DNA of 33,246 nucleotides from a virus. The notes below the pieces were generated by a model. The model saw only the letters and a list, made by a program, of their open reading frames with translations. It made no database searches and had not been told where the DNA came from. Positions 1 to 6,365 of the stretch are shown piece by piece (the first letter of the stretch is position 1; each line of letters begins with the position of its first letter). Where the stretch lies: IMG/VR virus record IMGVR_UViG_3300045912_000670, positions 1 through 33,246 of that record. One strand, written 5' to 3'. Made by a program: the position numbers and the translations under genes.

Positions 1-20
1 GGGTCGTCGGATTGCAGTCG

Positions 21-62
21 AAACCCTGAACGCGGTTCAGGGGTGAACCACGTTCAGGGTTT
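21..62. promoter_or_regulatory. Left-end pair of CTGAAC-N3-GTTCAG palindromes, also a terminator-like hairpin
   Basis: Two copies of the 15-bp palindrome are seen at 26-40 (CTGAACGCGGTTCAG) and 43-57 (first base G instead of C). The outer parts also form a perfect 11-bp inverted repeat, 21-31 against 52-62, which on the minus strand ends in TTT right after the RusA gene and could act as a terminator. The RusA stop codon lies inside the second site. Three more copies sit at 33184-33243, so this is one site family split by the window ends. The role (repressor operator, iteron or partition site) is inference. Confidence 0.7.
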
Positions 63-533
63 GGGGCTTTCGCTGCCGCCATCCAGCCATTGAACAACCT
101 TGATGGCCGCGCCTGGTTGCTCGGTGGTATATCGCTTGGAAACCACTTGGTGTGCGATCTGGGAATCGTCCTTCCAAAGCAGGCCGGTCAGGGCATCCTC
201 GGTGGACCGCAGAAGCTTTGTGGCGTCGGGCTTGGTGACGTGGTGAATGGGGGCGCTTTCGCGCAGAAGGTGGGCCAGCTTGCCCGTGCGGAAGTGCCCC
301 TTCGGCCTGGGCATCAAGAAGACCACCTCAAGGAAAATCGTGCCTCGAAGGGGCTCCTTGGGCGCGAAGGGAAGCGCCGCCTGCAGCACGCTTTCCCGCC
401 AGGATTTGTTCCGCTTGGCGTCCTCCGCAATGACGACTCGGCCCGTCTTGGGGTTGACGAATCCGCGCTTGGAGCCCCCCGGCTGGGGGACTCCAAACAC
501 GCGGAAAGTGATCGTGGTTTGAATCGCGGTCAT
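54..533 (-). CDS. rusA: RusA-family Holliday junction resolvase
   Basis: A 159-aa protein of normal RusA size. The family hallmarks are visible: the N-terminal GVPQPGGSKR (residues 14-23), KPDATKL (101-107), EDALTG (112-117) and the acidic DDSQI (122-126). RusA enzymes resolve four-way junctions as dimers using a cluster of Asp residues; here the second Asp of the usual PDxD motif is Thr105, a variant I recall from other phage members, so activity is likely but not certain. The ATG overlaps the stop of the upstream gene by four bases (ATGA), placing it last in a recombination cassette with the YqaJ exonuclease. The stop codon lies within a control palindrome. Confidence 0.9.
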   Translation of the reverse strand: MTAIQTTITFRVFGVPQPGGSKRGFVNPKTGRVVIAEDAKRNKSWRESVLQAALPFAPKEPLRGTIFLEVVFLMPRPKGHFRTGKLAHLLRESAPIHHVTKPDATKLLRSTEDALTGLLWKDDSQIAHQVVSKRYTTEQPGAAIKVVQWLDGGSESPKP

Positions 534-1444
534 TCTTCTTGGCCCCCTTGCTCAGCCTGCTCAGTGACGGCCGGCGGAGCTGACGGCGGGGCCTTCGGTG
601 CGCCCTTGCTGGCCTTCGCTCGATTGAGCGCCGCAACTACCTGCTCGGTCTTCGAGCCGGCGGTGCTTGAGCCCTCGGGTTCGCGCGGGAACCACTGCTC
701 GACGGGGGCCATCCCGTCGCGAATAGACATATAGATCTTGCGGAGCATCACGAGCTCGGCCTCGGTGGTGGCCTCGAGAACGTGACCAAGGCGCTTGACG
801 ATCATCTCTTGCGTCACGCCCAAGTCCGCGAAGGCCGCCACCATCTTGCGAAGGCGGTCGATGATAGGCTCCTTACCGTCGCCATTGAGGGTCTCCTCGC
901 ACTGCGCAACGGCGGCCTCTACCACGTCTCCGGGAATTACTGATAGCAGGCAGGCCCGAAGACGCCGAGCACCCTGATTGGCAACGAGCTCGTAGATGTC
1001 GCGCGGATCGCTTAGCCGCGTCACGCCGTGCCGAGTGTGCCTCTCGTGCCTGACGGTAAAAACCTTCTGGCTGCGGTAGTTTGTTTCTGTATCCCAAGCG
1101 TAAGCCATCACAACGGATTCGCCGGGGCGCTGGTCGATCTCCACGATGCCAGCGTCTATATTGCCCCAGTTCTGCGCCAGGGCCTCAGCTAGACGTATAG
1201 ACGGCCCCGTCACGTTCTGGCCTCCGCGCGGATAAACGTACATCGCGCACTCGGCAAGCGAGCGGCGGCGGCAGGCGGCCATGATCCGGTTGTATGCCGC
1301 CACCTGGTCCCTCGGGCACTGCTTGGCCACAACCAGCATGGCCTGTACTTCCTGGGCCGCGCGCGATTGGGCCACCTGTACCTGTGCCGATGGCGCGAGC
1401 GCTGATGATGCGCGATCCTGCTCGAAGTCAACTTCGTAGCTCAT
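530..1444 (-). CDS. Phage recombination protein, probable single-strand annealing partner of YqaJ
   Basis: A 304-aa protein of a family I recognise from phage recombination cassettes: an N-terminal SRAAQEVQAML segment, PRDQVAAYNRIM, YPRGGQNVTGPSIRLAEA, then GARRLRACLLSVIPGDVV in the middle. The last 50 residues are Ala/Pro-rich and probably disordered. It lies between an alkaline-type exonuclease and a RusA resolvase, overlapping each by four bases, exactly where RecT, Erf or Redbeta analogues sit. Annealing activity is therefore inferred from context; I do not see a classical RecT or Erf signature. The start ATG is fixed by the ATGA overlap with the exonuclease stop. Confidence 0.65.
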   Translation of the reverse strand: MSYEVDFEQDRASSALAPSAQVQVAQSRAAQEVQAMLVVAKQCPRDQVAAYNRIMAACRRRSLAECAMYVYPRGGQNVTGPSIRLAEALAQNWGNIDAGIVEIDQRPGESVVMAYAWDTETNYRSQKVFTVRHERHTRHGVTRLSDPRDIYELVANQGARRLRACLLSVIPGDVVEAAVAQCEETLNGDGKEPIIDRLRKMVAAFADLGVTQEMIVKRLGHVLEATTEAELVMLRKIYMSIRDGMAPVEQWFPREPEGSSTAGSKTEQVVAALNRAKASKGAPKAPPSAPPAVTEQAEQGGQEE

Positions 1445-2361
1445 CTAGATGTCTCCTTGTAGGCCTTGAAACGAAGGGTTGGTGATACAGAAATCTGTCT
1501 CTCGAACTCGTTATAGATTTCTGGGTGCGCTTCCTTGAGCTTCTTGCCGTCGAGCTGCCGGCGCGAGCTGCCAAGGTAGGTTAGGGAACCCAGCCGGCAG
1601 GTGCCTCCCTCGGCTTCGCCGAAGGCCGCCAACAGCCGCGCCTCTGCCTGCTCCTCGAGTTCCTTCGCCGCTTTCAGGTGGGCCTTCGCCGAGAGCCAGG
1701 CTTCAACGAGTTCCTCGGGAATCTCGACGGTCGAGTTTGGCTGTCTCCTCAGGCGTCGAAGGGTCTCGATCTGCGGCGGTTCCTCCTCGGCGGAAGGCGG
1801 AACCTTGGGAACGACGTGTTCTGTCCAGAAGCGAGTCAGGCCCTCGAGCAGAACCGAGCAGATAGCTTCGTTGCGATCCACGATATATAGACGGCGGCCC
1901 CGGCCTCCAATCAGCGCTGGGATATAGACGCGAGACAAACCGGAAACCTCCATTTGGTGCTGCGCCTGCAGGAGAACGTGGGCGGGCACCTCGTCTGTTC
2001 CGCTGTCGCCCCAGTCCTCCGAGGAGGGGCCAAGGAGGCCGTGGGTTTTGGCCTCTAGTCCGACGGCTTGATCGACGACAAGCGCGTCGTGGCTGGCGCT
2101 TAGGATTCGCCCCTCGTGAACTCGGAACTGGTTCTTGACGATCCGCACCCCCAGTTCCGCGGCGGCCCAGTCGAGCAAGCCATCCTCGATCATGTTTCCC
2201 AGCTCGGCCGCCTCGCCGGGCTTGCTGGGCTCCAGCTCGTGAACCTTTTCTAGATATACATCGTAGCGCGAACGCCAGGGATTGAGACCGAAGATTGCCG
2301 CCGCGTCGGACGAGCCCAGGTGCCGCCGCCGACGCTCGCGCTGATGTTCCGTTATTGGCAT
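1441..2361 (-). CDS. YqaJ-like viral recombinase / 5'-3' exonuclease
   Basis: A 306-aa member of the YqaJ (lambda-exonuclease-type, PD-(D/E)xK) family. Visible motifs in order: GSSDAAAIFGLNPW (16-29), LGNMIEDG (54-61), ASHDA with the acidic residue D92, GLEAKT carrying E103 and K105, and QAQHQME (132-138). The enzyme should degrade one strand of double-stranded DNA ends to feed strand annealing during phage recombination. A coiled-coil helix rich in Glu/Ala is visible around 235-255. The start has an AAGGAGG ribosome site and overlaps the preceding gene by ten bases; its stop overlaps the annealing-protein gene. Confidence 0.9.
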   Translation of the reverse strand: MPITEHQRERRRRHLGSSDAAAIFGLNPWRSRYDVYLEKVHELEPSKPGEAAELGNMIEDGLLDWAAAELGVRIVKNQFRVHEGRILSASHDALVVDQAVGLEAKTHGLLGPSSEDWGDSGTDEVPAHVLLQAQHQMEVSGLSRVYIPALIGGRGRRLYIVDRNEAICSVLLEGLTRFWTEHVVPKVPPSAEEEPPQIETLRRLRRQPNSTVEIPEELVEAWLSAKAHLKAAKELEEQAEARLLAAFGEAEGGTCRLGSLTYLGSSRRQLDGKKLKEAHPEIYNEFERQISVSPTLRFKAYKETSR

Positions 2362-2783
2362 GGCCCGGCCTCCTTCTCGGCCATGTCAACCAGATCATCG
2401 CTTCGGCCAGCCTGCTCCTTCACGGCCTGCCAGCAGCTGGCAGCGTGCTCCTTCTCCACTTTCGCTTCCTTCGCGAGAAAGGCGGCCGACGCGGCGGTCT
2501 CGAGGTAGGCCTCTATATGCTTGATAACGCGCTCTGGCAACTCGAGAGCCTTGGAAAGCTCCAAGGTGCGCTGGCCCTCAATCAAGTCGGGCGCGGCCAT
2601 GTTGGCAATCAGCTCAAGCGCTGCGCGCTGGGAAGGGGTTTGTCCGCCGTCGCGCGGCCCCTTCAAATCCTCGGCAAAGTGGTCGCCGTCGGGATCGCTG
2701 TCCTCGAAGTCTGCGGGAATCGGTTCCCAATTTTCCAGGCGGCCAGCGCCGCCCTTGACGTTGGGCTGTTGCTTGCTTCCCAT
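2352..2783 (-). CDS. Conserved-looking phage protein of unknown function
   Basis: A 143-aa acidic protein that I do not recognise. It opens with a polar segment (MGSKQQPNVKG), has an Asp-rich stretch (FEDSDPDGDHFAEDLKG) and continues in helices with high Glu/Ala/Lys content. The start at 2783 was chosen because AGAGGAAAG lies just upstream; an in-frame extension upstream would run through a GC-rich double hairpin that looks like an untranslated leader. It directly precedes the YqaJ exonuclease, overlapping by ten bases, so an accessory role in recombination or replication is possible but unproven. Confidence 0.7.
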   Translation of the reverse strand: MGSKQQPNVKGGAGRLENWEPIPADFEDSDPDGDHFAEDLKGPRDGGQTPSQRAALELIANMAAPDLIEGQRTLELSKALELPERVIKHIEAYLETAASAAFLAKEAKVEKEHAASCWQAVKEQAGRSDDLVDMAEKEAGPCQ

Positions 2784-2872
2784 CTTTCCTCTTCCTGTTC
2801 TGCGGGCCTCTTGCCCGCTGCCGACGTTGCCCCGCGCGAGGTTGCCGCCTTCGCGGGGCGGTTCTACTTCTT
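2784..2872 (-). promoter_or_regulatory. Double-hairpin leader upstream of the 143-aa gene
   Basis: Between the stop of the preceding gene and the start at 2783 are two strong stem-loops: an 8-bp stem (2829-2836 with 2852-2859) and a 6-bp stem (2802-2807 with 2813-2818). The second is followed on the coding strand by AGAACAGGA and then the start. Leaders of the same plan occur at 7181-7263, 7850-7931, 8698-8780 and 25911-25954. There is no U-run after the hairpins, so an ordinary terminator is unlikely; mRNA processing, stabilisation or translational control is inferred. Confidence 0.55.
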
Positions 2873-3079
2873 TCACTCTGTATCTCTATCTTTCTTTTCG
2901 GCTCCTTTCTCGAAGTGTTCTTGGGCTTGGTCGAGGATCAGTTGGCGAAGCGCCTTGTGCTCGCGCTTTGCCCAATCGGCCACGGAAACGGGAAGGCGAA
3001 CGGCGAAAACCTTGCTCTTCCCGAAAAGGGCTTTGCGGCCCCTTTTGCCCTTAGCCTTCCGCTGGTTGGGGTCGTTCAT
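2873..3079 (-). CDS. Small basic protein, possible ribbon-helix-helix DNA-binding protein
   Basis: A 68-aa protein with a strongly basic N-terminus (QRKAKGKRGRK) followed by VFAVRLPVSVADWAKRE and LRQLILDQAQEHF, a beta strand followed by two helices as in ribbon-helix-helix regulators (Arc/CopG fold). The assignment rests on pattern only. The ATG overlaps the stop of the coiled-coil gene by four bases (ATGA). If it is a DNA-binding protein it is a candidate for reading one of the palindrome families in this window, but nothing in the sequence ties it to a particular site. Confidence 0.6.
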   Translation of the reverse strand: MNDPNQRKAKGKRGRKALFGKSKVFAVRLPVSVADWAKREHKALRQLILDQAQEHFEKGAEKKDRDTE

Positions 3080-3252
3080 AGCATATTCCTTTTCGCCCTC
3101 TCGAGGCAGCGTTTGTGGTATTCAAGTAAGCCCTTCTGCTGCTCCAACTGCCCGCGAAGCTTCTCGATCCATACTTCTAGATTGGAGATTCGCATCTGCG
3201 TTTCCTCGAGGCATCGCTGCTGAAACTCGATGGCGCTTTGCTGTTCGTCCAT
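3076..3252 (-). CDS. Small coiled-coil protein
   Basis: A 58-aa ORF starting MDEQQSAIEFQQRC at 3252, with GGAGACC upstream. Nearly the whole protein is one amphipathic helix with heptad spacing of Leu/Ile/Met and many Gln, Glu and Arg residues (ISNLEVWIEKLRGQLEQ), typical of a short coiled coil. Function unknown. It is separated by 40 bases from the preceding gene and coupled by ATGA to the next small basic protein, so the two may be expressed, and perhaps act, together. Confidence 0.65.
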   Translation of the reverse strand: MDEQQSAIEFQQRCLEETQMRISNLEVWIEKLRGQLEQQKGLLEYHKRCLERAKRNML

Positions 3253-3292
3253 GTGTCGGTCTCCGTTTGGTGGATGGTTGCCATCGGGGCGG

Positions 3293-3817
3293 TTAGCGGA
3301 TACCGCTGAAGTCCAGCCGGTTTTCGAGGGCGGCCGGCTTGGCGGTTTCGGCCGGGCGCTCGCCGGCCAAGTGGGCGGCGGCGTCCAGAAATCCCTGGAC
3401 CTGGTAGAGCGCCTTAGGCTCGAAGGGCAACGGCGCGCCAAGCTGCTTGCAGGCGTCGGCAATCCGCTGGTAGCCAAACCCAACGTCCCGGTAACCGTAG
3501 AGGGCGAGGCGGGCGGCGTCGGTGTTGCCGGCGCGGTGATGCCCGCCGAAAAGGATCGCCCTTGCCAACGAACCGTGGCTGGCAAGCCACGCCTCGCCCA
3601 AGGCAAGCAGGCCCGGCGGGTGGTAGTCTGCCCGGGCCGGGCGCAAGGTGGCGTACTCGCATTGGCCATGGTGGGCGAATTCCTCGCCCCCAAGGCGTTC
3701 AAAGAAGCGCGCCTTGTCGGCGGTGGTTGCGACGATTTCGTAGCCGGGCGGTGCCGGGGGGAGTTCCCGGCGCCAACGAACGCTGGCAAGCCACTGGGCA
3801 ACGGGGTTGTTGTTCAT
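3293..3817 (-). CDS. Phage protein of unknown function
   Basis: A 174-aa ORF starting MNNNPVAQWLASVRW, preceded by CACAAGGAGAAG at a good distance. I see no signal peptide, membrane segment or catalytic motif I can name. It contains FFERLGGEEFAHH, a central Ala/Gly-rich helical stretch and ALYGYRDVGFGYQRIADACKQ, which has the feel of a helix-turn-helix-sized segment but no clear signature. The 45-base leader upstream is C-rich and CA-rich on the coding strand, resembling the leader of the preceding gene. It is a member of the early accessory cluster. Confidence 0.7.
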   Translation of the reverse strand: MNNNPVAQWLASVRWRRELPPAPPGYEIVATTADKARFFERLGGEEFAHHGQCEYATLRPARADYHPPGLLALGEAWLASHGSLARAILFGGHHRAGNTDAARLALYGYRDVGFGYQRIADACKQLGAPLPFEPKALYQVQGFLDAAAHLAGERPAETAKPAALENRLDFSGIR

Positions 3818-3862
3818 GATCGCTTCTCCTTGTGTGGTTTGGTGAGGGTGAGGCGGGGGGGC

Positions 3863-4219
3863 TTACAGCCACCGCCCGCCAATAGCCAGCAGTTCCATGC
3901 AATGATCTTCCCAAAGGGAAGCATTCTTCTCGTTGTCGGGTAGCTCCATTATCCGGTTAGCCTCCCTAATCCATGCGTGGCCGGTTTCAGAGTCGGGGAC
4001 ATAACAGCTCCCGTCATCATTCCCCCATTCAAGCATGCCGTCGGGGATTTTGGTCTCTTCCTCTTCATAGGGGAATAAGCAGAGAGGCAGCCCTGCCCGC
4101 AGCCATGCGAGAAATCGCTCGAATTCCTTGTCTTCTCTGGTGTCCATGTCTTCGCTGGTGTCCATGTCTTCGCTGGTGTCCATGTCTTCGCTGGTGTCCA
4201 TGTCTTCGCTGGTGTCCAT
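3863..4219 (-). CDS. Acidic protein with N-terminal MDTSED repeats
   Basis: A 118-aa acidic protein. The first 30 residues are five six-residue repeats, four MDTSED and one MDTRED, so five in-frame ATG codons are available; the first (4219) is chosen because AGGAG lies eight bases upstream. The remainder (KEFERFLAWLRAG, YEEEETKIPDGMLEW, RIMELPDNEKNAS, ending IGGRWL) has no motif I know. The strongly negative charge and small size would fit a DNA-mimic or inhibitor protein, but that is only a thought. Loss or gain of repeat units keeps the frame. Confidence 0.7.
   Translation of the reverse strand: MDTSEDMDTSEDMDTSEDMDTSEDMDTREDKEFERFLAWLRAGLPLCLFPYEEEETKIPDGMLEWGNDDGSCYVPDSETGHAWIREANRIMELPDNEKNASLWEDHCMELLAIGGRWL
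4130..4219 (-). repeat. 18-bp tandem repeat, five units, each beginning with ATG
   Basis: Five head-to-tail copies of an 18-bp unit (coding strand ATGGACACCAGCGAAGAC) start at the initiation codon of the 118-aa gene. Four units are identical and the last has one substitution (AGA for AGC). Near identity indicates recent slippage or recombination. Because the unit is a multiple of three, copy change alters only the length of the acidic N-terminus and the number of possible start codons. Confidence 0.9.
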
Positions 4220-4299
4220 TGTTTGGTCTCCTGTGGTGTGTGGTGTGGGTGGTGGGTTGCCCCGAGGGGGTTGCCCTCGGGGCGGTTTGGCGGCCAGTC
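4220..4299 (-). promoter_or_regulatory. Leader with 10-bp GC hairpin and CA-rich tract
   Basis: A perfect 10-bp stem (4259-4268 with 4274-4283, five-base loop) lies between the 58-aa gene and the MDTSED gene. On the coding strand it is followed by an unstructured tract made of CAC and ACC steps and then AGGAG. Without a U-run it does not look like an intrinsic terminator; a stable hairpin plus open ribosome site suggests post-transcriptional control or processing (inference). Confidence 0.5.
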
Positions 4300-4476
4300 T
4301 TAGCGCCAATCTTGCAAATACTTGGGAGCCCGGCGAATCTCGGCCTTGGTGGCCAGCTGCCGCCACTGCCAAGCCCAGTGGTTGCGCATCTGGGCGTCGC
4401 CGCGGAGATCCTCGCGCTTGGCGTTTTCGGCGTAAGCCTTCTTGATTTCCGCGATCTTGGTTGCGTTGAGCTTCAT
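4300..4476 (-). CDS. Small basic protein of unknown function
   Basis: A 58-aa ORF, MKLNATKIAEIKKAYAENAK onward, ending in PKYLQDWR. It has a well placed AGGAGAT ribosome site seven bases before the ATG at 4476. It is rich in Lys, Arg, Ala and Trp (NHWAWQWRQL) and predicted largely helical. I do not recognise a family. The next gene lies 80 bases downstream, after a strong hairpin. The quality of the ribosome site and the coding-like codon use support it as a real gene. Confidence 0.65.
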   Translation of the reverse strand: MKLNATKIAEIKKAYAENAKREDLRGDAQMRNHWAWQWRQLATKAEIRRAPKYLQDWR

Positions 4477-4559
4477 GGGTCGATCTCCTGGTTGATTTGG
4501 GCGGTCATTGCCGCCGCTGATTGGAAGCTCATCAGGAGGGGCGCCCGGCGCAAGGAAAA

Positions 4560-4590
4560 TCGTTAACGAAATTAGAGTTTTTTTGCCGGG
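4560..4590. promoter_or_regulatory. Palindrome TCGTTAACGA next to an A/T tract
   Basis: A perfect 10-bp palindrome (4560-4569) lies in an unusually AT-rich island, next to a run of seven A on the coding strand, within the 220-bp stretch 4477-4696 that holds no convincing gene. The setting suggests an operator or promoter for the 58-aa gene downstream, but I find no convincing -35/-10 pair. The rest of the stretch is occupied by the decayed tail-gene fragment. Confidence 0.35.
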
Positions 4591-4605
4591 GCCCCAGGTG
4601 GGCGG

Positions 4606-4706
4606 TCAACCAGCGCGGCGGCGAATCTCGATTCCCGAGGATTCCACGTGCCGCCAAGACATAGAAATCTATATCGCAGCGATGGAGCGATCCCCATCAG
4701 GGCTGC
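4606..4706 (-). pseudogene. Decayed fragment of the 3' end of the large tail gene
   Basis: One minus frame reads SPDGDRSIAAI, a TAG stop, then ISMSWRHVESSGIEIRR before another stop. The intact tail gene ending at 9206 has SQDGDPDDPAIHISMSGRR followed by IESSGIEVRR near its C-terminus (DNA about 9290-9375). The match runs through most of about 33 residues and the DNA also shares blocks such as GACATAGAAAT and GAGGATTC. This is therefore a diverged, stop-containing copy. Its 5' part overlaps the end of the 85-aa gene. It indicates a past duplication or genome rearrangement joining tail and early regions. Confidence 0.75.
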
Positions 4707-4954
4707 CGGCTCGCCGCCGCCAAAACGAGCGGCGCCCAAGCCTCGTCGAAATCCTGATCGGACCAGCCGCGGACGTGGCCGCGGCGGAGGAAGTTTCTGA
4801 TTTTCATCCCGAGGCCAAAGTGGTTGGCAGCAACTCCTTCGGGCCGGCGCACCTGCTCTGCAAGCCAGCTCAGGCTTTCAGGGCCGAGGTGCCTTGCCAC
4901 TTTGGCTGGCAGGTCGGCGCGAGAGTGGGGGTAGGATGTGCTTGTCTGTATCAT
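4697..4954 (-). CDS. Small phage protein of unknown function
   Basis: An 85-aa ORF starting MIQTSTSYPHSRADLPAKVA at 4954, with GTGAGGA directly upstream and five bases after the stop of the preceding gene. It contains WLAEQVRRPEGVAANHFGLG and MKIRNFLRRGHVRGWSDQDF, predicted helical. I do not recognise the family, although small proteins of this style are common between methyltransferase and recombination genes in phages. Its last residues come from DNA that is shared with the decayed tail-gene fragment, so the C-terminus may be a recent fusion. Confidence 0.65.
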   Translation of the reverse strand: MIQTSTSYPHSRADLPAKVARHLGPESLSWLAEQVRRPEGVAANHFGLGMKIRNFLRRGHVRGWSDQDFDEAWAPLVLAAASRQP

Positions 4955-4959
4955 TTTCC

Positions 4960-5214
4960 TCACACCCACCGATCTATATTGATCTTCCGAAACCACTCGC
5001 GCATCTCCTCTGGCACTGGCTCGCCGTCCTTTAGCGCGGCCGAGATAGAGTGGCACGCGTCGGCGGCGGATCGGTATTCGAGGCATCGGCGATGGTGATA
5101 GGCACCCTCGGCTGCGCGGCCCTGAGCGTTGGCGGCAAGCGACTGGGCTCGCGCATCCCCCGCCATCTCGCTGCAACAATGCGCTGCGGTTTCCAGTATG
5201 TCGTATAGGTTCAT
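4960..5214 (-). CDS. Small helical phage protein
   Basis: An 84-aa protein starting MNLYDILETAAHCCSEMAG, coupled by ATGA to the end of the methyltransferase frame. It is Ala-rich and probably all helical, with three Cys residues (two adjacent at positions 13-14) and two His near YHHRRC; these do not form a recognisable zinc motif. The C-terminus (PEEMREWFRKINIDRWV) is amphipathic. No family assignment. Position suggests co-translation with the methyltransferase. Confidence 0.7.
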   Translation of the reverse strand: MNLYDILETAAHCCSEMAGDARAQSLAANAQGRAAEGAYHHRRCLEYRSAADACHSISAALKDGEPVPEEMREWFRKINIDRWV

Positions 5215-5968
5215 GTCAGGTCTTTTTTTGATGCGTGTTCGCGCCTAAGGGTTAGCAGGTGCCATGCGAGTCGTACCACTGCTGGTACTTGTCCGTTTCC
5301 AAGGGCTTTAAATTGGTCCATCCGAACGGCCATCCCATCAGCCATTCTACAAAGTACGGGCTGAGGACTTGTCCGCTGCCAGGGATTGCAAGCTCCCGGC
5401 GAATAAGCTCGCCTGGAAGGCTGTCCCAAGCTCGGCACGACGGCGGGAAAGTCGAGTTCTTCGCGTCGTTGGCCGTTGGCGTAGGCCAAAATCCAGATGC
5501 GTTCTCTTTTGTGGGGAGCTCCGGCATGGTGCGCTCCCACAACTCCCCATTCCGCATTGTACCCCAACGTGGAAAGGTCGCCAAGGACTCGCTGAATTCC
5601 TCTAGAAACGAGAGCTGGGGAGTTCTCCACGAACACGAACCGGGGTCGAACCTCGCCAATGATGCGCGCCATTTCCCGCCAAAGGCCGCTTTGCTCTCCT
5701 TCGATTCCGGCGCCCTTTCCTGCAACGCTGATGTCCTGGCACGGGAATCCGCCAGAGACGACATCCACGAGTCCAGCCCACGGTCGCCCGTCAAAGGTTC
5801 GCACATCGTCCCAGATTGGGAGGGTTCAAGCATTCCGTCGTTTTGACGCTGGAGGAGAATTTGCCGGCAATAGGGGTCAATCTCGACGGCACAGACTGTT
5901 CTCCAGCCGAGCAACCGACCGCCGAGAATTCCGCCTCCAGCGCCTGCGAAAAGTGCCAACTCATTCAT
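5211..5968 (-). CDS. DNA cytosine-C5 methyltransferase, interrupted by a one-base frame break
   Basis: The protein would transfer methyl groups from SAM to cytosine C5. The start at 5968 (GGAGGT upstream) gives motif I, ALFAGAGGGILGG, and the AVEID acidic motif, in one frame up to about 5825. The remaining motifs lie in the -1 frame: SGGFPCQDIS with the catalytic Cys, FVFVENSP, HKRERIWIL and the terminal LGNGQVP. Reading one C more in the CCC at about 5823-5825 restores a continuous LEPLPIWDDV join as expected in homologues. About 252 aa in total. Either a deletion from a C run has broken the gene, or a -1 shift or sequence error explains it. No partner endonuclease is seen. Confidence 0.75.
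5252..5968 (-). CDS. Motif-I-containing ORF whose second half overlaps the methyltransferase in another frame
   Basis: Continuing in the start frame gives a 238-aa protein. After motif I, its second half reads SLADSRARTSALQERAPES, RFDPGSCSWRTPQLSF, FPRWGTMRNGELWER, SGFWPTPTANDAKN and YFVEWLMGWPFGWTNLK. These segments match, from memory, a widespread phage protein family annotated with DNA methylases; yet the same DNA in the other frame encodes methyltransferase motifs IV to X. Here that family-like half is fused in frame to the SAM-binding start. Whether this ORF is translated or is a shadow maintained by constraint on the methyltransferase cannot be decided by eye. Confidence 0.5.
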   Translation of the reverse strand: MNELALFAGAGGGILGGRLLGWRTVCAVEIDPYCRQILLQRQNDGMLEPSQSGTMCEPLTGDRGLDSWMSSLADSRARTSALQERAPESKESKAAFGGKWRASLARFDPGSCSWRTPQLSFLEEFSESLATFPRWGTMRNGELWERTMPELPTKENASGFWPTPTANDAKNSTFPPSCRAWDSLPGELIRRELAIPGSGQVLSPYFVEWLMGWPFGWTNLKPLETDKYQQWYDSHGTC

Positions 5969-6365
5969 TGAGACCTCCAAGCGCCTTGCGGGCCGCGAGC
6001 ATTGCCGCTGCCCACTCCGCGGGATCGTCACCGGCCTCCGTCTCGTTGACTTCCACCAGCCCCGACAGCGCCGCCTTCAGTTCCTCCACGCGCGCCACCT
6101 CCTGTGCAAACAACGGCCTCGTGGCCTCGCGCAAAAGGTGCTCGCCGGCCAGTTGCGCAGCGGCCAGGGTGCGGAACCGGTACTCCTCAAATTCAATCGT
6201 TAGGGGCCGCAGAATAAAGTCTCGCTCTCGCCCTGCGGGGATTTCGACAAACGGCCGAACCATTCCGGGTATTTGGGAAGCCCAGTTTTGCAACCTCCAT
6301 GGCAGGATCGGCTTCTGGCCTGCCGCGGCCCTGCGCTCGAACTCTTCAACGTCGATCTTGGTCAT
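5961..6365 (-). CDS. Phage protein of unknown function
   Basis: A 134-aa ORF starting MTKIDVEEFERRAAAGQKPI at 6365, where ATGA overlaps the stop of the 272-aa gene. Longer in-frame starts exist but would lie deep inside the upstream gene. It has a Glu/Arg-rich middle (EIPAGRERDFILRPLTIEFEEYRF) followed by long Ala/Leu/Glu helices. No known family is recognised. Its stop overlaps the methyltransferase start by eight bases, so translation of the methyltransferase is probably coupled to it. Confidence 0.7.
   Translation of the reverse strand: MTKIDVEEFERRAAAGQKPILPWRLQNWASQIPGMVRPFVEIPAGRERDFILRPLTIEFEEYRFRTLAAAQLAGEHLLREATRPLFAQEVARVEELKAALSGLVEVNETEAGDDPAEWAAAMLAARKALGGLNE

Noticed and set aside
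4477-4696. A small RNA gene in the 220-bp gap with the A-run
   Set aside because: An AT-rich island and a palindrome are present, but no clear promoter plus terminator pair, and most of the gap is accounted for by the tail-gene relic.
4575-4699. A 40-codon minus ORF starting at the TGATG after the 85-aa gene
   Set aside because: Its DNA is explained by the decayed tail-gene fragment in another frame, and it has no independent ribosome site or recognisable sequence.
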